Assembly (NCBI GenBank): GCA_023055425.1
Contig: JALGPY010000005.1
Span: 89,616,305 to 89,680,304, forward strand
Direction: 5' to 3'
Length of the DNA stretch: 64,000 bases
Origin: Linanthus parryae
Taxonomy: Eukaryota; Streptophyta; Magnoliopsida; Ericales; Polemoniaceae
Shown here: one piece after another, positions 34,008-45,800 of the stretch
Position numbering within the stretch: position 1 is the stretch's first letter
How the letters are laid out: each line of letters opens with the position of its first letter
The notes under the pieces: generated by a model
Database searches by the model: none
What the model saw: the letters and a program-made list of their open reading frames with translations, nothing else
Told to the model about the DNA's origin: nothing
Position numbers and translations under genes: made by a program

Positions 34008-34532
34008 ATGGAACCCAAAAGTAGTGTCTTCAACCACGGGTCTTCGTATGACGATCCAATTGTTGTTTCTGATTCGGAAGTGACGAATAACATGGGCGAA
34101 GAAAGTTCATTAGATGACTCAAGTGGATCAGAATCGCCGTGGAGAAGAATATTCAAGAGAAGAAAGACACATGAAGAAAAAGATGAGGAGATCAATGAGA
34201 TGATGAAGGATATTGAAAGACTACTCGGTTGGTGCCAGGAGATCCGTCATATGCTCAATCAACCAAAGGTCAACACACATAAGAGACTTGGAGAAGAGGG
34301 GGAGACATCCAAGTCAGCCTCGTTGCAGGATGTTGCTACAACATACCACCCACCAAGCCCAGGAAATGCGGTAAGCAGTGCGAAAAAGGAATCAGAATAG
34401 GAATTAACAGGGAAGGAATCAGAAGAGGAGTTAACAGGGGGGACCCAAACAGATCGCCCAGTTGTGGAGAAACCAAATTTGATCGACCAACAAGTCTCAC
34501 CCCCTCCCTCAGAATCGAGGCCGATAGATTAG
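34008..34532 (+). pseudogene. Acidic, coiled-coil-like protein of 174 codons with one in-frame TAG
   Basis: The frame starts MEPKSSVFNHGSSYDDPIVV and is Ser/Asp/Glu-rich, with a short basic patch (RRIFKRRK) followed by a charged helix (EEKDEEINEMMKDIERLL). A TAG at codon 131 (34398-34400) interrupts it. The frame stays open to 34532 afterwards, with repeated ELTGKE/ELTGG phrases. I do not recognise a family. Its composition resembles the acidic ORF on the other strand at 35.4-36.0 kb, and both may be cargo of a Mutator-like element. It may be functional if the TAG is a sequencing or strain-specific change. Confidence 0.45.
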
Positions 34533-34975
34533 GTATTTATGTGATAGTCACCCTACTAAATGTGTTTTTTAAGTTTCCTATGGATTAGGTATTTATGTAT
34601 TGTTGTGACGAATACAAGTTTGGTTTATGGCACAATGTAATCTGCATTTAGTCCTTTGTAAATTTAATTTGCGTCCATGTTTGCTTGAACCTTAAACATG
34701 TTGCACCGCTGTGCGATCACTTCTCACGAACTATGGGGTCGACTTCTGAATAATGGAAGATGGTTAGTTGTGTATTAGGATGCTACTATCAAAAAATAGA
34801 TAGTGTACATCATGGATTAACATAATAGGGTAAGTATGGCCTAAACAACATCAAAACATCATAACAGATAAATATTGACACAAGCATCATAACAGTCAAA
34901 TATTGTCACAGTCAACTAAACAACAAAACAGCCAAAAAAATGACACAAGCATCGTAACAGTCAAATATTGTCGCA
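34533..34975. repeat. Non-coding stretch with dispersed TGACACAAGCATC motifs
   Basis: No ORF was seen. The first copies of the motif ATTGACACAAGCATC appear here (near 34870 and 34940). It recurs across 34.8-41.7 kb. Confidence 0.6.
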
Positions 34976-35297
34976 AGCATCACACACCATCTGTAATAAG
35001 AGTCACATAATGACACAAGCATCATAACAGGAACAAGCGTTCATAATATTGACAACAGCATCATGATTGTCATGCCCTTCGCAACAACAAAACAAGAACT
35101 AGACAACGCCAAAATACCAAGAATTGCAGACAACTAAGCATCACACACCATCTGTAATAAGAGTCACATAATGACACAAGCATCATAACAGGAACAAGCG
35201 TTCATAATATTGACAACAGCATCATAATTGTCATGCCCTTCGCAACAACAAAACAAGAACTAGGCAAGGCCAAAACACCAAGAACTGCAGACAACTA
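34976..35297. repeat. Tandem duplication, two units of 161 bp
   Basis: Both units start AGCATCACACACCATCTGTA and include AATGACACAAGCATCATAAC and GTCATGCCCTTCGCAACAAC. They are nearly identical, so the duplication is recent. Confidence 0.9.
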
Positions 35298-35403
35298 AAC
35301 CAAAATAATCCCCTCCCTATAGCGCAGGCAGGCCAACAGCAAGCGTTCCAAAAAGAAAAACATGGATCATCTACTAGGTACATCAAAGAACACAAAATTC
35401 ATT

Positions 35404-36042
35404 TTACTCGTCGGGGTTCCATGGCACAAAGGTGCTCACATCGCGTTCCAATTCTGCTCTTGTGCGTTTTCTTGACGGAATAGGTGGATCTTCTGGATGA
35501 AACTCGATTCTTTCTTCAACAGGGGATAGATCTTCTTCCCTCCAGAACACCCAGTACTCTTCTTCAAGGGCTCTTTCGCGCAGTTCTTCTTCACAATGTT
35601 CTTCTTCTTCTGGACTCAATTCTTCTTTTTCTGGGCTCTAGTATTCTTCTTTGGTTTCTTCGTATTCTTCAGCTTCGTCTTCCTCTTTTTCTTCTTTCTT
35701 CATCATGTCTTCTCCAGTTACATGTTTTCCATCTTTTAGAGGCTCTGTTGGCTCTTTGGATGGAGTATCCATCGTTTTTGTTGGCTCTTCGAACGGAGTA
35801 TCCATTGCTCTTGTTGCCTCTTCGGACGGAGTATCCATTGTTTTTGTTGCCTCTTTGGACGGAGTATCCGTTTTTGTTGATCCTCTATTGATTTTACTGA
35901 TTTGGGTGGGGATGGTTGGTGTTTTTATAGTGTAGAAATAGTGGGGAATCTCAACAGGCGCTGTTAATTTTACATGGTTCAGAATGTAATCATAAGGTTT
36001 AGGGTGGATGTTGGGTAGTTTTGTATTCGATGCTTCTGTCAT
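35404..36042 (-). pseudogene. Acidic repeat protein, 212 codons with one in-frame TAG
   Basis: It starts MTEASNTKLPNIHPKPYDYI at 36042. The middle carries four tandem 11-residue repeats of the form D-T-P-S-K/E-E-A/P-T-K/R-x-M. The C-terminal half is extremely acidic (KKEEKEEDEAEEYEE; SPEEEEHCEEELRE) and ends with a basic RKRTRAEL segment and STFVPWNPDE. A TAG at 35638-35640 lies between the acidic runs and the frame continues unchanged after it. No enzyme motif is visible and I do not recognise the family. It lies downstream of the B3 gene on the same strand. Confidence 0.5.
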
Positions 36043-36696
36043 AAATTTTCAGCATACAAAAGTTAAGGAGATGGATGTTAAAGCGTGGGGAATCTCAACA
36101 GACGGCAGTGGATTTTAGAAAAATATTTTTAAAACTGTAATCACAAGGCTTAGGGTGGCTCATGGTAGTTGTGTATTCGTATGCTACTGTCGAAAAAATG
36201 ATGAGCCAAAATAGGTGCGCGAGAAGTTTTGGCAGCGGTAGAAATTTCGAAATTAAAACAAACATCACATTCAACCTCAAAAGAGCTTGAAATACAGTTA
36301 TATCATATATGTTACCGTAGATTACAAATGCATCTTAAAAACCTTAATTACAGGTCCAGGGGTTTAAACACCCTCATAGGATTGGATAACCGAGTACCGA
36401 CAAAATGGTAAACCGAGTTGTGACAAGAACAACGCACACTGACAGATTAACAACAAAGCAAGGTCCTGATAGCACAGCTCAGAGAGGGATACAAAGCAGT
36501 GGTAACATAAATCAGGAAAATTGAATGATGTTACCAACAACAAAGCAATCCACACAAATTGAATAAAAACAAATATCACATTCAACATCACTCAACAAGA
36601 GAGGTTAACAACAGCATAGCAGTCCACACAAATTAAATTTCATGAAAACTGATAAGTCTTAAAAATGTCTCAACATAATGTTTTGTTTCCGAAAGC

Positions 36697-37629
36697 TCAT
36701 TTATAAAACACAAAGATTTTGAACCTTGGCCTGGCGGGATCAACCAGCTCCACCACACAGGCATCATCTTCCTTGATGTCATTATCCCGCACAAATGAAT
36801 GCCAACGAATGCGTCGCTTGTTGATGTCATTTGGGTGAGTGAAGATGCATGGAACTGTCCATTTCATTTCGCCACATGCATTCTCCAATTCAACATCAGT
36901 ATGCTTTTTCTTGAAGTGGCGTCGGACAAAATCAGCAGTTATATTCTGTTAACAAATGTAACTCCAATTAACAAACATAGTTTGAATGTAAATTGGATGA
37001 TTAAATCGTTTCGGGTAGATTCTTTACCAGTCCACAACCCGAAGATACATGAGACTTCATGACTGTGACAGCGAAAGATGGCTTCATTGTTTCAAAAGCT
37101 ATTGCTCTAGAAAGAGCACCTGCTTGTTCATCGGAAATTGTGTCATCATCATCATCATCGCTATCATCAAATATTTCGACGATGTCCTGTGTGTTTCGCC
37201 GGTATTTCACCTCATAACCAGAGAGGTCCATAATGATCACCTTGAAACTATCAATGCCTTCTTGCTTAAACACCAAGAAATACCAGAGTGATATAGAGTA
37301 GTAATCAGCGAAATCTTGCCAACCGTCAGCAAGATATACTTTCTTTTTTTCCCGAAGCAGCTGAACGCGCCAAAGAGGACCGTCCGGAACTCTAAGATGC
37401 ACAACATCCTGTGACTCAATTCCATAGCGAGAGATGTATGCTGGTGGAATTCTCTGCGTCGGGGAAAGTTTTAATAATATTGATTTAACAATATTTTAAA
37501 CTATGGAAAATGGCATAAAGTGATACAATGCCGTTTAAATTAAATGAATAAATATTATTGGAGAAGAAAGCTTACGACTCTGCGAGTGGACACCACGAAA
37601 GGATCAATGATTTTGCAGAAGCTTTGCAT
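36697..37629 (-). CDS. Two-domain B3 (REM-like) DNA-binding protein, three exons, 242 aa
   Basis: Exons on the - strand: 37629-37576, 37453-37028, 36945-36697, with GT-AG introns in phase 0. B3 domain 1 covers about residues 4-105: FCKIIDPFVVSTRRVRIPPA, VHLRVPDGPLWRVQLL, VYLADGWQDFADYYSI, LVFKQEGIDSFKVII. An acidic linker follows (IFDDSDDDDDDTISDEQ). B3 domain 2 runs from about residue 135 to the end: ETMKPSFAVTVMKSHV, ITADFVRRHF, RIRWHSFVRDNDIKEDDAC, RFKIFVFYK. B3 domains bind DNA in plant transcription factors, so a nuclear role is inferred. The frame has no stop, unlike its neighbours. The start is the first Met before domain 1. An extra upstream exon (38355-38177) is possible but does not join in phase. 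It may be transposon cargo. Confidence 0.75.
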
Positions 37630-37799
37630 TGTATTATCTTCCTGCACAAAGATAGATATACGATCATTCATGGTACCAAATTTGAAAAATATAATAACCA
37701 GGAGAGCACCAAGTTCTGCTCTTTTGAACCACTAAAAAATTACTCAGTAACCAGGAAGACAATGTGAAGGACCAAAATAAATCGAATAAAATTAGTAAT

Positions 37800-38205
37800 A
37801 ACCTGGCAATTTAGATCCATGACAAGTTATGCACAGAATAAAACCAGAAAACATCGATTTAGCATAAGCAATAAGGCACATCAATAATATGGAGAACTAT
37901 CACATAATGCTCGAATCATAACAAATATGTTGGAATTGTAAATCGCAATATAAGAAGGAGAAGTTTAGTCACCCTAACTATATGAATCTCTGGAGGATTT
38001 TAAATCGAACTTTGCTAAATTCAATTTCTGTTTCTTGCTCTGTTTCTTGCAATTTAGATCCATGAAAAGGCAATCACAGAATATAATAGAACCAGAAAAC
38101 TATCAAAAAATGCTCAAACAATAACGGATATGTGGGAATTGTAATCGCAATATAAGAAGAAAAACTTTCACACTACCTATATGAATCAATGGAGGATTCG
38201 GAGTT
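37800..38205. repeat. Imperfect tandem duplication upstream of the B3 gene
   Basis: A unit of about 245 bp occurs at 37804-38047, and part of it again at 38048-38205. Shared phrases are GGCAATTTAGATCCATGA or close variants, ACCAGAAAAC, and CGCAATATAAGAAG followed by a CTATATGAATC end. The second copy overlaps the end of the candidate upstream exon. Confidence 0.75.
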
Positions 38206-38355
38206 TGGTTCCTCTGTGAATATGCGCCTCTTTGATTGTCCACCACCGGTGAGTCTTGGAGAAGTGATGATAAGGTTATAGTCTTCAATGTAGTAAACCT
38301 CGGTTATACCGAAAGTGGGTTCTTCAGATGAGTCAACCTCGATAAGTAAAGACAT
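38177..38355 (-). other. Candidate upstream exon of the B3 gene
   Basis: ATG at 38355 opens a 59-codon frame (MSLLIEVDSSEEPTFGITEV, ending SSIDSY) that reaches a good donor site AG|GTAGTG at 38176. It would end in phase 2 while the next B3 exon needs phase 0, so a further small exon or a different donor would be required. It may instead be a separate ORF remnant. Confidence 0.3.
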
Positions 38356-38389
38356 TTATTTTTCTTTTTGTTTGGAAATAGAGATGCTG

Positions 38390-39138
38390 AAAAGTTGGTA
38401 GTTGTGTATTCATTAAGAAGGTTGAAGGTTTTTGTTTGAAAGTTTGTGTATTCATTAAGAAGGTTGAAGGTTGCAGGTTGAAGGTCCGTTCAAAAAAACG
38501 AAATTAAGAAGGTTGAAGGGTGGCTGTTGGTAGTTGTGTATTATTCATTAAGCTGTCAAAAAAACATTGACACAAGCATCATAAAAAATCAAACGTTGAC
38601 AACAGCATCGTAAAAATCAATGTTAACCTCCATGATGAACTTTCGTTTATTCACACACGCATCTATATCGACGTTCATGTTTGCACAACAGTGAAATATT
38701 GACACAAGCACCGCACACCCTTTGATGCTTGTGTCAATATTTCATTGTTGGGAGATTAATTTTCAAATATTGACACAAGCATCAAAATAGTAGAATATTG
38801 ACACGAGCATCACACACCATCTGTAATGAATTGTCATTTATCGACACAAGCATCACAAAAGAAATGGGGAAGAACTTGAAATACAGGTCTGTCAGAAAAA
38901 TGCCTTCATTATAGGGTCAGGGGTTTAAGCACCCTCATTAGGGTTAACCGCGTATCGACACAAGGGTAAACCGAGTTCTGACAACAACAACACACACTGA
39001 AAGATTAACAAGACACCACGGACCGACAACAACGTACAAACGACAAAGGAGACACACAAGACGGAGACTTACAATACAAAAACATTATATAATAGGATTC
39101 ATTAGAGGGGCGGCTTCATTAGGGGGCATGATGAAGGT
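38390..39138. repeat. Non-coding mosaic of dispersed local repeats
   Basis: It contains several copies of TTGACACAAGCATC, copies of TAGTTGTGTATTCATTAAG, and a segment at 38868-39009 homologous to 36283-36452 (shared GGTTTAA[A/G]CACCCTCAT and GGTAAACCGAGTT). No gene is seen. Confidence 0.7.
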
Positions 39139-39798
39139 TTAAACACCTTCATTAGCATCTCCTGCTGCTGCAAATGCATCCGCGATAGTGGGAATGACAT
39201 ACAGGCGTTCCACTACCACATCCAGCGCCGTGCGGCCGATAACACCTTCGTCGACATTTTCACTCACGTGCACGACTAAAGGGTCCCACTTCATAGTGAC
39301 AGATGGACCGCCATAACCTAGTGTCAGCTGTAAGTTACCAGAGAGCCCCAAATCATTCCAATAAGTATCTGTTGTAGGATTCTCCTCGGGTAAGAAAAGA
39401 AATACAACAACATCATATGCGTTAGCCCGGCTCAACAGTGCAACCATCTGACTGAAATCACATAGGCAAGTACCGGAGCAATTCCAGAACAGTGCTCCAG
39501 TTTTTAGCAAATCCCTTAAAATTCGGGCAGCCACCACCCCAGGATACTGACCTACCACATTAGCGACGACTTCTGTTGTGGCCGGGTCCAACGGATCGGC
39601 ATAAACAGCTGCGGCTTGAGAATGTTCACCGGGAAAGTCCGACTATTGGTGATTGAACAATACCGCAGTAAAACTCTTTACTGGGTATGTGGCCGCCACC
39701 ATATAAGCCTCGTGAGCTCCAGAAACCATTGCAAAATAAGTTGACCCGTTAATAAAGTGTCGTGGTATGATAACAGGAGAGCCATCTTGGTGAGCCAT
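39139..39798 (-). pseudogene. Unknown protein of 219 codons with one in-frame TAG
   Basis: The frame starts MAHQDGSPVIIPRHFINGST at 39798, contains TAG at codon 52 (39643-39645), and continues open to the stop at 39139-39141. The main part reads VVANVVGQYPGVVAARILRD, FWNCSGTCLCDFSQMVALLS, AYDVVVFLFLPEENPTTDTY and ends AFAAAGDANEGV. It looks like a compact soluble globular protein rather than low-complexity sequence, and I do not recognise its family. Codon choice is more GC-rich than the surrounding DNA, which supports past coding. A similar promoter-proximal setting to the B3 gene suggests it belongs to the same mobile mosaic. Confidence 0.5.
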
Positions 39799-40059
39799 GT
39801 TTGCAGTTTTTTAGTAGGAGAAGGAGATGTTGGAAAAATACTATGTTTGAGTTACGGTGATGATCGCTATTTATATAGGTGAACGAGCCCTGCCATAATC
39901 ACCCTGTTGAATCTTAGAAATATTCCTCACCAAAGTTCCTACTGCTTTGCAGTGAATCTTGTGTCAATCAACATAAAGAACAACCAATTGTCAAGTAAAT
40001 ATCAATCTGACAATTCTTGTTGGTCAATTTTACTATCATTGGGGGTGGGATTGTGATTT

Positions 40060-40710
40060 CTGTCAATCCATTCTATAATGAGTTGTAACATCAAGACACA
40101 AGCATCACGACAATATGAAGATATTCACCAAATCCAAGCTTCTTTACTGACACAGTTACATAGGCTTCATTATAGGGGTCGGGGGTTTAAACACCCTCAT
40201 TACTATTACTGGGGTGTAATTGTGATTTCTGCCACACCCTTTGTCAATATTGACACAAGCATCGCAACAGTTGAACATAAGGCATAATTTATTTCATACA
40301 CAAATCATGTCCTACAAACAAATCAATCTACAGTACGAATTAATCAGAAGTAATTCTTTCGTAGGAGTACGCCACGGCACCATGAATCAAACAACTTCCC
40401 AGCAAGAAGGAGCAAGAATGATCCTTCACAGCATGATATGCCAGGGAATCAGCAACAAGGTTGGAAGTCCTGTACTCCTGTATAAGCTGAAGGGTTCTGC
40501 TACTGCAGATCTGCCTGCATCGATCGACAATAAATCATTACTAATGCAGATAAAAAACCAATTACAGGGAGCCAAGCAAAGAAATAACCCAAGGATACAG
40601 GATAGTTCGCGAGTGTACAGGCGGTTCATCATGGTGTCAAACTATCAATAGGACTAGCATTCACATGATTAAGGAAGAACATAAAAGGATGAGAGCGAAC
40701 CTGAACAGAG
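40060..40710. other. Non-coding stretch with copies of the local motifs
   Basis: The ORFs across here are short and run through repeats. Motifs seen are GACACAAGCATCACGAC near 40090, GGTTTAAACACCCTCATTAC near 40180 and ATATTGACACAAGCATCG near 40245. No gene is supported. Confidence 0.55.
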
Positions 40711-41955
40711 GCATGGATCTCCAACAAGCAGGAACATTCCCCAACAACAGAACATTCGGCGACAAACCAAATCAGTGTGATTTGTAACCGGAATAACTGA
40801 GGGTGGCGGTTGGTAGTTGTGTATTCATTGACAGTATAATCACGACAGTCAAATATTGACACAAGCATCACAAAAGCCAAAGAATATTGACACAAGCATC
40901 ACAGAAGTCAAACATTGAAACTAGAATCACACGGAAGGTGTCTCATCAAGTAATAATGGATCACTATCTTCCGGCAAAGGCCCAGACATATATCGGGGAA
41001 TCCCAGACAAAAAAGGTACCTACAAGTGAAACTTGTTGGACCATGCTATTATCATTGGGGGTGGAATTGTTAAACGAATGGGAGGTAAGGCATAAATTGC
41101 AGCAAAATGGGGGAGGGGACAGGAGTAACCGGAGACACTACTCACGGCCACCCACTGGCGCTTTTTTTTTGATGGTTCACAAATGGACCGTATCAAGAAT
41201 TGACGTGTGGAGTGTAGGGAGGACCGGTGACAAACCAAACCACGAGATTCATAACTGTAATAACTGCTGGTTAACAGCAAGATCTGGCACGGAAGGTGTC
41301 TCATCAAGTAATAATGGATCACTGTCTTCCGACGTAGGCTCAGATATATATCTGGAAATCCCATACACAGTCGTGGCTACAAATCAATAATTTGCCTTTC
41401 CAGATGTGAGATTTTCCAGAATGTGGTTCATCATCACTGCCAATCATCTCCAACAAGTAGGAACATTACCCACCGACAGAAAATTCGGTAACAAACCAAA
41501 CCAGTGTGATTTGTAACCGCAATAACTGAGGGTGGTTGTTAGTAGTTGTGTATTCATTGACAGTATAATCACGGTAGTCAAATATTGACACAAGCATCAC
41601 AACAGCCAAATAATATTGACCCAAGCATCACAAACATGGCATATTGAAACGAGCATCACACACGGAAGGTGTCTCATCAAGTAATAATGGATCACTGTCT
41701 TCCGGCTAAGGCCCAGACATACATCAGGGAATTCCAGACACAAACAGGTACCTACAAGTGAAACTAGTTGGTCAATGCTATTATCATTGGGGGTGGTACG
41801 CAGGCATAACATATTTAAACCAATGTGATTCGTAAATGTAATAGCTGCTGGTGAACAGCAGGATCTGGCACGGAAGGTATCTCGTCAAGTAATAATGGAT
41901 CACTGTCTTCCGGCAAGGGCTCAGATATATATCTAGAAATCCCAATCACGGACCG
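40711..41955. repeat. Tandem duplication with a period of about 729 bp
   Basis: The first unit starts near 40711 and the second near 41441. Each begins with TCTCCAACAAG and GACAAACCAAA-type phrases, then GAGGGTGG, TGTGTATTCATTGACAGTAT and two variants of a GGAAGGTGTCTCATCAAGTA block. That block therefore occurs four times (40932, 41290, 41666, 41874), alternating between a long and a short variant. The second unit is shortened. The ORFs here are by-products of the repeats. Confidence 0.85.
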
Positions 41956-42871
41956 GCGAGTGAGATTTCAGCTAACTGCTCGAAATGAACAGTGCCAGAT
42001 TGGAAGTATGGGGTGTACACTAGACCGGCAAGGGATTTCCAGTATATTCATCATGACTGTCTATTGTTAAACATGCAGTGCCGCACGGCATCAAAGACTC
42101 AGATACATAATGTGAATGGCATCATCGTAATTTTTCTAACCTTCGCAGCTGCAAAAATAGCAATTTTCATCGCCAAATACGGAATAAAATTGCCATTGTG
42201 CGTGTTCCCCACATGTGCATCCTCCATGTGAAACAAATCACATGGTTACATGCAACATCGGAATACAATGTCCACTATTCCATATGCCGAAAATATGCCC
42301 AACGTGTCATCTGTAAAGCATATGTAGATAATTGAGTAACTTGAGTTTACTGCGTAAATTCAAGATTTAATGGTCATTCAGAACAATGTAAGCTTTTCAA
42401 TGAAAATAACACGAGTAGAATGGAATAGCCTACAAACCAGGTACAGTCAGCCTGTTCAATATCTGTCATGCAATACAAGCCAAAAGTACAATACTTACTG
42501 TCAAGAGCATGAAAAGAGCATCACTGGAGACGTGGAAGTGGAACACAGACATGCAAGGCAAAATTGTAATTCGGAAAAATTCAACCATGAAGATATAATT
42601 AAGTAAACTGAATTGCATGGAAGGGAAACCAAAATAGTTAGTTCACCGCAAGGATATACAGCAGTTTGTACATTACATTCACAATCAGATTCAGCAAAAA
42701 CCCTGGATGAAGTATGGTCAGCCAAAAGAGGCAGGGTTCCAATTGAATCCGGTTTGCCTATACTACTTCCAAAAACAACCAAATACTATTGCACCCTCCC
42801 CACGACATGCCATTATCTTTCAAAAACCAAAAGGATTCCGAGTTTCATTCCAGGTAGGCGTCTACGGTCAA
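41956..42871. other. Spacer downstream of the Ulp1-like gene
   Basis: I see no supported gene. Short ORFs on both strands lack motifs or biased codon use. Confidence 0.45.
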
Positions 42872-45800
42872 CTACAAATTAGTTCTCATTATACGTTGAG
42901 CCTTGACCACGCCGAGAGCCTCGTAGGTGTTCGCTATAGCATTCCGAAATGGAATCTCCTTCTTTACCGCATCATCCATCATAGCAAGCTTCCCCATGAT
43001 GCTGTCACGCGCAACGTTTCCATGGTCGAGAATGAAGAGCCCCGCAAGCCAGGGCCTCACTATGGACGTGTCGATTTCAAGCTTGCACTTTGGCACCGGT
43101 AAAAGGAGTTCCAATAAGAGCATGAACATACATACATATGATCCGCAATCGCTCCTAATAATTTGTAAGTATATTTCAAAAGCCATGAAACAGATTATAG
43201 GGAATGCAATAAATAAAAATTAACAAACATCATTTAAGCGCACCCGTTTGGTTGCTGGGGAATATGTTTTGGATACTCTATGCGACACGTGGTTAGGTTC
43301 TTTTCATGCTTCTCCAAATACGACTTGGTCAATCCCATATTGAGCGATGCAATCTACAAGTCATGAACGCACACAACACTATTTTTATAGCAAATTTGTA
43401 CACAAATTAAACGGCTCATATTCAAATAAACAGCAAACTTACACGCCGGACAATTTCTGCGTGACTTTTAATGGAAAACACCTGTATGTATGTAACTCAG
43501 TCAAGGAAGGGAATATATTTGATGTTCTATAGGCATTGGAGAAGACCACATAGCTAGTGGAACTAAGATAACGGAGATGTAGATTTTTACCTCCAGTTCC
43601 TGATTGTAACCATTTTTGCTTGGATCGTAAAAACTCGAATCCATCACATAAATCCTATGCTTTTTCATCTCAACACAGAGCAGAATCCAATGCCGATTCA
43701 ACACGTTACAGGGAACCACAATCTGCAATAAAAAATTATATACACTTTGTATTAGCCGCCGACAGAAACAACATCAAATATATACTCCACAAATGCAATA
43801 CGGGTTATGGATTTACCCGTTCCAGGTCCGCAAAATCACCCAGAAGGCCCTGTTCTAGGACACAAGGACCTCCGTTTACCATCTGGCCCACATAGTATTT
43901 TGTTAGTCAGTCCGTCAGTCATATAATGTGTAACAAGACAAACGTCCTTAACTAATTGTTGTGCAAGAAACAACATAGCTCACCACAGAGAAGGTACCGA
44001 GATACCATGTTTTCTGTTTCAAATTACGTTCCCGGGCCTCATTCCTATGCATAGACGTACAGACATTGCATATACCGTCAATAGTCTGTGCATAGAATAG
44101 ATGTAAACAATATCAGACATTGTTTATTTCATAGGGACAGGGGGATATGACAGTTTGCGACATGAAGCAAACAAATATTCGATTGGAAAATGGGAAAGCC
44201 CGGAAAGAATTAGCCAATGTAAGCGGACGTTGACGTACTCCGTCCCCTATCCACTTCCGTGGCTTCAAGGTTGCCATGGATTCACGGGAGATAAAAAAAT
44301 TACCGAAGTCTGCGATTCTCTCCCTGCACATGAAAAAATAAACATATTAAACCACGTGAAATGTTAATCCAACACGTCCGAGTTCAAAAAAACATATACC
44401 GTTCATCGTTTTCAGTGAAGACCCCAGATAGACCTACACTGTACTCGTACAGTAATAGTGCATCCCGAGACAGATTGTCCGGCACTCTGAACACCTTCGA
44501 ATGTAAAGTTCTTTGTCTTCCCCTCCTGATCAAATCTGAGACGGAAACCTTGGATGTTAGCTCGCGTCCACTACTTCTCAAAAGCTGCTCTTCTCCATCT
44601 TTATTTGGAGTCAGGGTACCTAGAAACCTTTTCGGGGGATACTCCTCGCCTTTCTTCGGGGTCCCATAAGAAAACTCCGGGATCAAACGCAATACGTTTG
44701 CCACGGTTTTTAGTCTGATTCTTTCCAGGACTCTTGCCTGAGTTGAGGTTGACAAGATCGCAAAGTTTCAATGGTCTCTTCGCAAGAACCTTTGGCAGAT
44801 CTTCAGGGTCAACTGATTTGAGCCCTGCTTGGGAACCATTCACCCCTGGAGGAGTGACAAAAGGATCGAAATTGTAGGATGGTTCCCTACCAGTGTCATC
44901 CCCTATCCCAATACTGCCACTGTCGCCTACTGGGACTGGACGATCTTTGTCAGCCGCAACATACTTTGATGGTGGATAGCCATGTACATAAGTGCAGTTA
45001 GATGGATTAATAGAACTTCGAGACTCCCAAGTTCTGGATCGTTTCGCCAGATAGGGGCGATCAAACAGATCAGAATCCTCGTCAGCCAGAGGAGTCACTG
45101 GTTTTATGCTAGCCATTCGCTTACTCACCAGGCCAACCTCCATCTTCGTACCCTAAACTGCCATACTCATGAGTGAGATTTCAGTTCGAAAGTCCCGGGC
45201 CCATGGTGGCATGTGAATTGAATAGTTTACATTGGCTATACCCTGGTCATGCAATCCGAAAATCGGCACATTGGTCAATAAAATTACACAATGGATATTG
45301 CAGTTTGAGCCAACTTTGAAGGGACTTTAAGGAGCACTCAAATTGCTTACATTTTGATTTATGGCAGGGTCTGCGCTAGACTGCTGACTTCTGGGGGGAT
45401 TGGCTCCAACACATGTGTGATTGTCAAACATTGGGGGCGCAGCAATATCTTTGCCTAAAGCAGGTCAAGAGCTCTTGCGCTCCCCATCCTACACATAAGC
45501 ACCACATAAAGGTAGGGGAGTGAACGTCAATATCAGCAATGAAAACATATGTACTACTGAATTGCCAAAAGTAAACAATTAACATGAATCCAAACCGGTA
45601 CAAGACTGTGATACTAAAATATTGTTGTAATTACAATAACCAGTGGGGCGTGCCATGTTTGATTACTAAAATCAGAAACTGAGAGAAGGATACTAAATCT
45701 TGTTGTAATGACTATTACCAGTGTAGTGGGCATTGTGTAATATATAAAAGCAATAACTAAAACCAGAAACTGTAAGCAAGACGTCGTGCTTAGCATCATA

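Noticed and set aside
34976..35297. CRISPR-like array
   Set aside because: Two tandem units of 161 bp in a plant genome, without short identical repeats and unique spacers.
40887..41390. 167-aa + strand ORF and 114-aa - strand ORF
   Set aside because: They run through the 729-bp tandem duplication and are not kept open in its second unit.
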